Origin: Phycisphaeraceae bacterium
GTDB taxonomy: Bacteria > Planctomycetota > Phycisphaerae > Phycisphaerales > Phycisphaeraceae
Direction of reading: 5' to 3'
DNA length: 64,000 bases
Assembly: GCA_028277745.1 (NCBI GenBank)
Contig: JANQFR010000091.1
Location: forward strand, 1 to 64,000
Below the pieces are notes generated by a model, which was not told the DNA's origin, searched no databases, and was given only the letters and a program-made list of their open reading frames with translations. Within the stretch, counting starts at the first letter, position 1. Each line of letters starts with the position of its first letter. The position numbers were made by a program, and so were the translations under genes. This document shows, piece by piece, positions 20,250 to 26,100 of this stretch.

Positions 20250-20458
20250 TGGCAGGAACCTCGGGAAGGAACGCGGGGAGAGCGCAATAAACATTAGCGG
20301 ACGGCTAGAGTTTGGTCAAGGCCGCCGGCCCGTGTCCTTAACCCACGATGTCAGTATGGATTGACAACTCAATAGAAAATATGCGGCCTCCGACCCCACG
20401 GGGCGGGCCGGCGCTAAACGGTGCACATCAGGCCTTTCTGGCTCATCCGCCATCGGCG

Positions 20459-21400
20459 TCACGCCGCGGACGACCGGAGCTGGTGGAAGTGTTCGTCGAT
20501 CAGGCCGACCACTTCGGGAAGCTGCGGCTTGGCCACCTGCTTGTCCGCCCCCACTATTTCGCCCTTGTGGCGGGTGTCTTCCGTGATGAGGGATGAGAAC
20601 AGGATGACCGGGATATGACGAAGATCGGGGCTCTCTTTGATGCGGCGGGTCAGGGCCAGGCCGTCCATCTGCGGCATCTCGATATCGGACACGACCAGGT
20701 CGGGCAGCGGCTCCCCCTGCGCAACGGCGTGTTCGATGGCGGACCAAGCGTCAAAACCGTTGCGGTACAGCTTCGTTTGTTCGTAGCCGCTGCCGGTGAG
20801 CACCTTGTGCATGAGCTGGCCGATAAAGTGGGAGTCCTCGGCGAACAGGATACGTTTGGACTGACGATCCACGCCGAGCGTGTTGTCGACCCTGGTGATG
20901 TGGAGTTGGTCCTGCAGCGAAATGTGATCCAGGATCGACTCGAAGTCGAGCATCAGGATGAGTCGCTCGTTGATCTCGGCGATGCCGGTGATGGCGAAGT
21001 GGGACTTGCCATGAGTCTCAGGCACCGGCCGCATGTCGCGCCAGGACATGCGGTGGATTTGCTCGACGGATTCGACGAGGAAGGCGGCGCGTTGGCCGTT
21101 GAATTCGGTGACGATGATGCGCCGGTGGGCTTCGTCGGGCTCTTGCGGCGGGATATCGAGGTAATGGTGCAGGTCGACCAGGGGCAGGACGACGCCGCGG
21201 AGGTTGAACATCCCCCGGACGCAGTCGGGCTGAGAGGGGCTGGCGGCGACCTCCACGAACGGGATGACTTCTCGGACCTTGGCGACGTTGACCCCGTAGG
21301 CCTGCCCCCCCAGGCCGAAGACCAGAACCTCCAACTCGTTGGTCCCCGATTCGAGGAGGATCTCCGCGTGCTGGTTTGGTGGAGTCTGGGGTTCCGCCAT
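20459..21400 (-). CDS. cheV: CheV-type chemotaxis coupling protein (CheW + receiver)
   Basis: The 313-residue protein has a CheW domain at about 20-165 (LEVLVFGLGGQAYGVNVAKV, MFNLRGVVLPLVDL, LILMLDFESIL) and a response-regulator receiver domain at about 185-308 (ILFAEDSHFIGQL, then VVSDIEMPQMDG with the phospho-acceptor Asp, then VILFSS and KQVAKP with the conserved Lys). CheW joins receptors to CheA; the receiver is thought to tune adaptation. No other chemotaxis gene is in the window. It lies upstream of purF on the same strand with a 209-nt gap. Confidence 0.92.
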   Translation of the reverse strand: MAEPQTPPNQHAEILLESGTNELEVLVFGLGGQAYGVNVAKVREVIPFVEVAASPSQPDCVRGMFNLRGVVLPLVDLHHYLDIPPQEPDEAHRRIIVTEFNGQRAAFLVESVEQIHRMSWRDMRPVPETHGKSHFAITGIAEINERLILMLDFESILDHISLQDQLHITRVDNTLGVDRQSKRILFAEDSHFIGQLMHKVLTGSGYEQTKLYRNGFDAWSAIEHAVAQGEPLPDLVVSDIEMPQMDGLALTRRIKESPDLRHIPVILFSSLITEDTRHKGEIVGADKQVAKPQLPEVVGLIDEHFHQLRSSAA

Positions 21401-21566
21401 GTGTGGGCTATCGTCCAGCGGGGCGGCCGGCTTGATTCGGCTCCGCGTCTGCGGCGGCCTCGGAAAGGGGGCGCCCGCCGCGGAACCGACGCGTCTGGCC
21501 CGGCGGCGGTGTTGACAGTGGGCTTCCTCGGGTTAAACTGCCGGGTTCGAAATGTCAATCTTTGAT

Positions 21567-21641
21567 GGTGACCGTAGCTCAGTTGGTTAGAGCACCGCGT
21601 TGTGGTCGCGGGGGTCGGGGGTTCGAATCCCCTCGGTCACC
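21567..21641 (+). tRNA. tRNA-His (anticodon GTG)
   Basis: Acceptor GTGACCG pairs with CGGTCAC, with the extra G-1 at 21567 opposite C73 that is diagnostic for tRNA-His. The anticodon stem CCGCG/CGCGG carries loop TTGTGGT, and the T arm reads GGGGG-TTCGAAT-CCCCT. CCA is not encoded. The integron-cassette array begins about 60 nt downstream. Confidence 0.97.
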
Positions 21642-21704
21642 CTTTGTCCCGTTCTACGATGGGCGACATCTGTTTGATTCCGACTTTCTGTCGTTGAATC
21701 GATA

Positions 21705-21738
21705 GGGCGTCACCGGTCAGTTGCAGCCTGTGGTTAGC
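21705..21738 (-). repeat. Half attC site at the distal end of the array
   Basis: Minus strand: GCTAACC, then GCAACTGACCGGTGACGCC. Only the R''-L'' arm is present; the matching GGCGGCCGGCAACTG...GTTAGG arm is not found in the 63 nt up to tRNA-His. The stop codon of cassette gene A (TAA, 21736-21734) lies in the core. Confidence 0.7.
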
Positions 21739-22285
21739 TGCCCGCTTCCCAGAGCAGTCCGATGAGAGCGATGATTACGATAAGGAACATCGCCGCAGAC
21801 GAGCCACAACCCGACTTCTTCGTGTTCCCTGACTGCATCTTGGCCAGGAATTCTTCTTGGATACGTTGCGCCTCAGCTCGTTGCTGGGGAGTCGGGTCTT
21901 CGAACTTCGGTTTCTCGCCCAACTCGGTCCCCTCGGAGGCATCGTAGCGAGTGCCGACTTGCGGGTCGTACATTGGGCAGCCGTAATCGGCCATGATGTC
22001 GACGATTGCGTTTTTCTCGGCGGAGCCGACATCACCCCGCAAATCAAAGCGGAAGTGGTAGTCCGACCATCCAAACTCGATGTTGCCGTCTTCGAGTTCA
22101 ACATCGGGAAAGTCTTCGCTTGGATTGAACTCCGGGAATCGCTCGCGAAGACGTTGAAGAATCTCGTCAACAGGCAGGCGCGCAAGTCCGTCAATGGTTT
22201 CACCACTGCACAGCTTTGCGTAAACCTCTTCTGCCGTAAGGTCGAGTGAATGTCCCTGTTTCCAGAAGTTGATGTCGTAGCTCAT
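21734..22285 (-). CDS. Cassette gene A: unknown protein with C-terminal membrane anchor
   Basis: The 183-residue product starts MSYDINFWKQGHSLDLTAEE, has an acidic central part of about 100 residues, a Gln/Glu-rich helical linker (TPQQRAEAQRIQEEFLAKM), then Cys/Ser residues and one hydrophobic segment (AAMFLIVIIALIGLLW) at the very end. It therefore looks like a cytoplasmic domain tethered by its C-terminus. I do not recognise the family. The stop codon falls inside the attC core, and the start is 17 nt after the preceding GTTAGC. Immunity, toxin or stress roles, common for cassette genes, are possible but unsupported by any motif. Confidence 0.75.
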   Translation of the reverse strand: MSYDINFWKQGHSLDLTAEEVYAKLCSGETIDGLARLPVDEILQRLRERFPEFNPSEDFPDVELEDGNIEFGWSDYHFRFDLRGDVGSAEKNAIVDIMADYGCPMYDPQVGTRYDASEGTELGEKPKFEDPTPQQRAEAQRIQEEFLAKMQSGNTKKSGCGSSAAMFLIVIIALIGLLWEAGS

Positions 22286-22301
22286 ACGGCTCTCGGAGGG
22301 C

Positions 22302-22410
22302 GGCTAACGTCTCTCGGCTCAGTTGCCGGCCGCCCGAGGAAACAGGCTTCCAACCAGCAACCACATTCTACTCGCGGGCGTCGCCGGTCAACTGCAGCCG
22401 CTGATTAGGC
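22302..22410 (-). repeat. attC site 2 (109 bp)
   Basis: Minus strand: GCCTAATC, GCAGTTGACCGGCGACGCC, a variable loop of about 45 nt, GGCGGCCGGCAACTGAGC, GTTAGCC. Both arms are complete. The end of cassette gene B reads into it, so residues QRLQLTGDARE are encoded by the recombination site. Confidence 0.85.
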
Positions 22411-22697
22411 TGCACACGAAACACCACGCGAGTGATCCACGGAGCAAAGCACGCGAATAGCAGGCCAAAAATAGCACAAATCAGAACATGAGAAGCAACC
22501 GCCGGCAAATGCGGGTGAAACTTTGGGCTTATCCCTTCGATGGAAATGAAATAAGAGAGCCTACCGTCGGCATCGCGCAGAGGTGGGGGGCCCTGATTCA
22601 GGTAGAAAACGATATGCCAGATATTCGCGATCGCGACACCAATCAGCACCAGGCCGAGAATACGTACCGCGATCTCGATGATGTCGCTTTTGGTCAT
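22368..22697 (-). CDS. Cassette gene B: small two-span membrane protein
   Basis: A 109-residue product starting MTKSDIIEIAVRIL with two hydrophobic segments (IAVRILGLVLIGVAIANIWHIVFYL and VASHVLICAIFGLLFACFAPWI, each quoted here only to show position: about residues 7-31 and 68-88). Between them is a polar loop with GPPPLRDADGRLSYF. The last 11 residues are encoded by attC and are probably not functional sequence of the original gene. The start at 22697 is 4 nt from the preceding recombination core; longer in-frame starts would run through attC. No family is recognised. Confidence 0.7.
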   Translation of the reverse strand: MTKSDIIEIAVRILGLVLIGVAIANIWHIVFYLNQGPPPLRDADGRLSYFISIEGISPKFHPHLPAVASHVLICAIFGLLFACFAPWITRVVFRVQPNQRLQLTGDARE

Positions 22698-22700
22698 GTG

Positions 22701-22808
22701 GCCTAATGTAAAAGGCTCAACTGCCGGCCGCCCGCGGGAAGGGACTACAAACCGATAACACAATTATGCATCGCTGGCGCAGCCGGTCAACTGCGGCCGG
22801 TGATTGGG
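22701..22808 (-). repeat. attC site 3 (108 bp)
   Basis: Minus strand: CCCAATC (degenerate R''), GCAGTTGACCGGCTGCGCC, variable centre, GGCGGCCGGCAGTTGAGC, ATTAGGC (R' with A for G). Both inner boxes are intact; the two outer cores each have one or two changes, so recombination activity may be reduced. Confidence 0.8.
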
Positions 22809-22816
22809 GGGCCCCG

Positions 22817-23206
22817 TCACTTCAGACGCTTCAACTTGCCCTTGCGACGGACGATGTTCTTGTAGTCCCACTGGGTGTTTCGGGCCTCCGACAACCACCG
22901 CTCAAGCTTCTGAGTATCGACCTGATCGACGTCGGTATACCGAGCTTCGGCGGCTTTGAAGCTGCCTTCTTTCTTCAAGCCGGGTTCGTCGAATGATTGG
23001 CCGCTCCAGAAGAGCAACCGAACACAGTGCTTAAGCTTGCTGTATCCGACAACGGGATTGCCATCGAGGAACCACACCGGATGAGCGTGCCAGATCTTGT
23101 TTTCCGCCTCGGGGAGATGCCGATCAATAGTATCCGCCAACAGGTCACCGATCGTCTGGTCGCTTGGCGCAAGGGCTGCGTTGTAGTCGGCGGTTGCTGG
23201 CTGCAT
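22817..23206 (-). CDS. Cassette gene C: DUF1801-like protein
   Basis: The 129-residue product resembles the DUF1801/YdhG-like family: TIGDLLADTIDRHLPEAENKI, then HPVWFLDGNPVVGYSKLKHCVRL (two halves of one sheet-rich core), FWSGQSFDEPGLKKEG, and a C-terminal helix with a basic end, RRKGKLKRLK. Proteins of this fold are small and are proposed to bind ligands or metals (an iron-chaperone role was suggested for a Bacillus member). The ATG at 23206 lies inside the recombination core (GTTATGC), leaving no untranslated leader. A much longer in-frame opening to 23515 is low-complexity sequence through attC and is rejected. Confidence 0.75.
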   Translation of the reverse strand: MQPATADYNAALAPSDQTIGDLLADTIDRHLPEAENKIWHAHPVWFLDGNPVVGYSKLKHCVRLLFWSGQSFDEPGLKKEGSFKAAEARYTDVDQVDTQKLERWLSEARNTQWDYKNIVRRKGKLKRLK

Positions 23207-23406
23207 AACAAAGCTCCGCTCAGTTGCGAGCCGCCCGCGGAAGCAAACACCCAACCGGCAACCCAGCGAAGTCAGTGTACCGTGCGGCCTGGCAATGTGA
23301 CAAGGATTGTTGGGGACTGTGATTACACACGGCGGTGGCGCTGTGTGAGGCGGTGGGGATCGACGTGGAGGATGGGTAGGCGGCCAACTGGAGCGGTTGG
23401 TTAGAT
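23203..23406 (-). repeat. attC site 4 (about 204 bp, long form)
   Basis: Minus strand: ATCTAAC core, CCAGTTGGCCGCC, a centre of about 140 nt, GGCGGCTCGCAACTGAGC, GTTATGC. About 60 nt of the centre resembles the sequence beside the 5' half site at 24307, so the two belong to one subtype. The ATG of gene C and the TAA of gene D are both within its cores. Confidence 0.7.
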
Positions 23407-23625
23407 GCCCTTCGCATCTTCGCCTGCACTCTCCACAATCGACGGCCGGCGATAGATACGAACAAGCTGCCAAAAGGCAATACCCATCATAACTGCCCAA
23501 GTTATTTTCAACCAAAGAGCCACACCGGAATTCAGCAGGTTGATTACGCCTGCCAAGAAAACAACGACCGGTGTGAACATCAGACTAAGACGGAGTTTCT
23601 GATCACATTTGAGCACACTTGGCAC
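23401..23625 (-). CDS. Cassette gene D: small two-span membrane protein
   Basis: A 74-residue product with two hydrophobic helices (LMFTPVVVFLAGVINLL and LWLKITWAVMMGIAFWQLV) and a polar C-terminal tail of about 18 residues. The GTG at 23625 directly follows the recombination point (GTTAG-GTG), so the start codon would be supplied by the attC junction; an ATG at 23580 is the alternative and would begin at the first helix. The TAA stop lies in the next attC core. I recognise no family. A small membrane protein such as a holin-like or toxin-like peptide is possible, but nothing specific shows it. Confidence 0.55.
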   Translation of the reverse strand: MPSVLKCDQKLRLSLMFTPVVVFLAGVINLLNSGVALWLKITWAVMMGIAFWQLVRIYRRPSIVESAGEDAKGI

Positions 23626-23733
23626 CTAACGCAAATGGCTCAGTTGCCTGCCGCCTGAAGTGCGAGCGTTCAAACCAAGCGGGCTCATCGTACATCGCGG
23701 GCGTCACCGGTCAACTGCAGAAGATGGTTAGGG
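23624..23733 (-). repeat. attC site 5 (110 bp, best conserved)
   Basis: Minus strand: CCCTAACC, GCAGTTGACCGGTGACGCC, variable centre, GGCGGCAGGCAACTGAGC, GTTAGGT. The outer cores match the integron consensus (GTTRRRY) exactly at R', and the inner boxes pair with one extrahelical base. Confidence 0.88.
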
Positions 23734-24027
23734 AGCCGCCTCCTGAAAGAGCAAGGTGAGTCTTTCACCCGAAGGCAGCATCAACCAAGTTTCGGAGTAG
23801 AGGTTGAAGTGCCAGATACGAAGCAGAACCTCATCAGCGGCGACCACCATCAACTCATTGGCCTTGTCAGAGCACATGACACTGATGCGAAACGTGACGC
23901 CACGTGGAGTTGTCAAGTCGTCAGATTCGAGCGTTTGGAACGCAAGCCTACGCTTTTCGTAGTACTTCTGAAGCGGTTCGTCGAGTAACGGGATTGCTGA
24001 TTTATTGACGGTCGCCAGTAAACGCAC
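23728..24027 (-). CDS. Cassette gene E: unknown 99-residue soluble protein
   Basis: The product starts MRLLATVNKSAIPLLDEPLQ from a GTG at 24027 that is preceded by AAGGAA at good spacing, one of the few clear ribosome-binding sites in the array. The body alternates short strands and helices (LTTPRGVTFRISVMCSD, ANELMVVAADEVLLRIWHF) and ends LLFQEAAP, with no signal peptide or membrane segment. The stop codon (TAA) is part of the attC core. No family is recognised; size and fold pattern fit a small binding or immunity protein, but this is only a guess. Confidence 0.7.
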   Translation of the reverse strand: MRLLATVNKSAIPLLDEPLQKYYEKRRLAFQTLESDDLTTPRGVTFRISVMCSDKANELMVVAADEVLLRIWHFNLYSETWLMLPSGERLTLLFQEAAP

Positions 24028-24034
24028 GCAGGTT

Positions 24035-24084
24035 CCTTAACGTAAAAGGCTCAGTCGCCAGTCAACCGCAGTCGGTGGTTAGGG
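24035..24084 (-). repeat. attC site 6 (50 bp, minimal)
   Basis: Minus strand: CCCTAACC, GCGGTTGACTGGCGACTGAGC, then GTTAAGG. The L'' and L' boxes are almost fused with virtually no central loop, giving one of the shortest attC-like sites imaginable. The outer cores are intact. Confidence 0.7.
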
Positions 24085-24303
24085 TTCAACCTTACGGATC
24101 GGCCGACTACGAGGCGACCTCCAGGCGTGCCATAGGCAGAGCGCAGTGGCGAAAACGAAAACCGCAGCGGCACACCACGCTTCAAGGTCTCTTTGCCATC
24201 CGAGCAAAATACACATCAACACGGCACCTGCACCGAACATCGCCGCCAAGAAGATGGCCCCACTTCGCTGTATACCCGGGTCGCGTAAGTTCGTGCGGCT
24301 CAT
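24079..24303 (-). CDS. Cassette gene F: small two-span membrane protein
   Basis: A 74-residue product beginning MSRTNLRDPGIQRSGAIFLA with two hydrophobic segments (GAIFLAAMFGAGAVLMCILLG in outline, and AWCAAAVFVFATALCLWHAW) and a basic tail, RSPRSRPIRKVEP. The ATG at 24303 follows the recombination core by 3 nt, and the stop lies in attC site 6. A frame opening further upstream reads through the half attC site and is rejected. It is the first cassette after hslU. No family is recognised. Confidence 0.65.
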   Translation of the reverse strand: MSRTNLRDPGIQRSGAIFLAAMFGAGAVLMCILLGWQRDLEAWCAAAVFVFATALCLWHAWRSPRSRPIRKVEP

Positions 24304-24306
24304 GGA

Positions 24307-24340
24307 ACCTAACGTAAAAGGCTCGGTTGCCGGCCGCCCG
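24307..24340 (-). repeat. Half attC site at the proximal end of the array
   Basis: Minus strand: GGGCGGCCGGCAACCGAGCC, TTTTACGTTAGGT. This is only the L'-R' arm. No matching CCTAACC...GCAGTTGACCGG arm is found between here and the hslU stop at 24472, so an upstream cassette appears to have been lost or the end deleted. It is not recognisable as an attI site. Confidence 0.65.
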
Positions 24341-24471
24341 CACATGCAGACACCAGACCGGCAATCTATTGACGTGAGTGTACTGTGCGGAGTGGCCACG
24401 AGGGTTGTCGTTTCCGGTTGTCGTCTTCAACCAGAGCAGGCTTTATTGGCTCATCATCCACGTTTTCTGGC

Positions 24472-25863
24472 CTATAAAACGAACTTGCTCAGGTCCGCGT
24501 CCTGGACGATCGGCGCGACCTGTTCGCGGACGAACGTTTCGGTGATCGTGACCTTGTCTTGGCCTTCGGCGGCCATGTCCGGGGCGTCGAAGTTGATCTG
24601 CTCGAACACCTTCTCCACGATCGTCATCAACCGGCGGGCGCCGATGTTCTCCAGCGTCGCGTTCGCCTGGGCCGCCAGGTCGGCGATCGCCTCGATCGCG
24701 GCGTCCTCGAACACGATCTCCAGCCCCTCCACCCCCAGCAGGGCCTGTTGCTGCTTGGTCAGCGAGTTGCCCGGCTCCTTCAAGACCCGGACAAACTCCT
24801 CTTTGCCCAAAGCCGACAGCTCGACCCGGATCGGGAAGCGGCCCTGCAACTCGGGCATCAGGTCGCTCACCGACGCGGTGTGGAACGCGCCGGCGGCGAT
24901 GAAGAGGATATGGTCGGTGTGCACCAGGCCGTGGCGGGTGTTGACCGCCGAGCCCTCAACGATCGGCAACAGGTCGCGCTGCACCCCCTGCCGGGACACG
25001 TCCGGCGAGCCGCCGCCGCCTTTGCCCTCGCCGCTGGGCGCCGCGATCTTGTCGATCTCGTCGAGGAACACGATCCCGCTCTCCTCGGTCCGGCTGACCG
25101 CCTCCGAGGTAATCTTGTCGCTGTCGAGCAGCTTGTCGGTTTCCTGCTCGATCAGGATCCGCTTGGCTTCGGCGACGGTGGTCTTACGGCGCTTGGTCTG
25201 TTCGGGGATGAGCTTCTCGAACATGCCGGCCATGTCGGGGTCCATCTGGTCGAGGCCCATGTTGGCGAACATGACCGACGTGGCGGGCTTGCGGGTGATG
25301 GTCAGCTCGACCTCGCGTTCGTCGAGTTCGCCGGCTTTGAGCTGCTCCATAAGCCGGTCGCGGAGGCGCTGGCGCCGTTCGACCGAGTCTTCCGGCTGGA
25401 CATACCCCCCCTCCGGCGGTTGGCCCGCTTCGCTGCCGGGCGTCTCGGTCCCCGGGGCCAGCAGGTCGACCAGACGCTCGTTCGCCGCGTCTTCGGCTTT
25501 GGCCTGGACGGTCCCGGCCATCTCGTCGCGGACCACCGCGATGGCCCGGTCCAGCAGGTCGCGGATCATGGACTCGACATCGCGGCCGTGATAGCCCACC
25601 TCAGTGAATTTGCTGGCCTCGACCTTGACAAACGGCGCCCCGGTGAGGTCCGCCAGACGCCGGGCGATCTCGGTCTTCCCCACGCCGGTGGGGCCGATCA
25701 TGATGATGTTTTTGGGGTAGACCTCGCGGGCCATGTCGGCGTCGAGCCGCCTCCGCCGCCAGCGGTTGCGGATCGCGACGGCGACGGCGCGTTTGGCGTC
25801 CGCCTGGCTGATGATGTAGCGGTCGAGTTGCTCGACGACCTGCCTGGGGGTGAGGTTCTTCAT
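24472..25863 (-). CDS. hslU: ATP-dependent protease ATPase subunit HslU (ClpY)
   Basis: HslU is the AAA+ unfoldase that feeds substrates to the HslV peptidase. The 463-residue product starts MKNLTPRQVVEQLDRYIISQ, has Walker A GPTGVGKT at about 53, the pore/sensor segment EVGYHGRDVE, an intermediate domain (about 105-240), Walker B IVFLDEID and the C-terminal SKFVL, which docks into HslV. ATG at 25863 is preferred; ATGs at 25866 and 25875 are close alternatives. hslV, usually immediately upstream, is not in the window: the next gene upstream is divergent. Downstream on the same strand lies the cassette array, with no clear terminator between. Confidence 0.95.
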   Translation of the reverse strand: MKNLTPRQVVEQLDRYIISQADAKRAVAVAIRNRWRRRRLDADMAREVYPKNIIMIGPTGVGKTEIARRLADLTGAPFVKVEASKFTEVGYHGRDVESMIRDLLDRAIAVVRDEMAGTVQAKAEDAANERLVDLLAPGTETPGSEAGQPPEGGYVQPEDSVERRQRLRDRLMEQLKAGELDEREVELTITRKPATSVMFANMGLDQMDPDMAGMFEKLIPEQTKRRKTTVAEAKRILIEQETDKLLDSDKITSEAVSRTEESGIVFLDEIDKIAAPSGEGKGGGGSPDVSRQGVQRDLLPIVEGSAVNTRHGLVHTDHILFIAAGAFHTASVSDLMPELQGRFPIRVELSALGKEEFVRVLKEPGNSLTKQQQALLGVEGLEIVFEDAAIEAIADLAAQANATLENIGARRLMTIVEKVFEQINFDAPDMAAEGQDKVTITETFVREQVAPIVQDADLSKFVL

Positions 25864-26100
25864 CATGGGCCGCATATCGTAGCCGCTGGGGGCGGGCCGT
25901 CGAATCGACAGGTTAGTCGGGGTCCGTGGCGCGACGCGTCGCACGTCCGGAAGCTGTTATTGCGGTCTGGGCGGGTCCTGACGGCTGTGCCGGTCAAGCC
26001 AAGCGGATAACTGCGTGGACGTAGCTAAACCGGGTCGCTCGGCAGGTCGATGAAATAGCAGAGTGATTTTGACCCCACGGCGCGGGAGGTGCGAGGACGC

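Larger units (their letters stand above)
21705..24340 (-). mobile_element. Integron gene-cassette array without integrase (CALIN), six cassettes
   Basis: Six short minus-strand genes alternate with copies of an imperfect palindrome that has the layout of an integron attC site. Read on the minus strand, each begins near CCTAACC, continues GCAGTTGACCGGTGACGCC, has a variable centre, then GGCGGCCGGCAACTGAGC and ends near GTTAGG. The outer cores (R''/R') pair with each other, and so do the inner boxes (L''/L'), leaving an unpaired base in one inner arm, as in known attC sites. Five sites are complete and each end of the array has a half site. Each site follows the 3' end of a gene, as in real cassettes. 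No tyrosine-recombinase integrase gene is in the window. The array has visibly lower GC than its neighbours and lies between tRNA-His and hslU. Confidence 0.88.

Noticed and set aside
22817..23515. A 232-residue version of cassette protein C with a long N-terminus
   Set aside because: The extra 103 residues are translated from attC site 4 and low-complexity sequence; the DUF1801-like core begins at the ATG at 23206.
21640..24480. Interpretation as a prophage or ICE remnant next to a tRNA
   Set aside because: No integrase, structural, replication or conjugation gene is present, no duplicated tRNA 3' end was found, and the repeats have attC layout instead.
24146..26010. Long plus-strand open frames across hslU
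   Set aside because: They are antisense to the AAA+ motifs of hslU, Ser/Thr/Arg-rich or Gly/Asp/Leu-rich, and match nothing.
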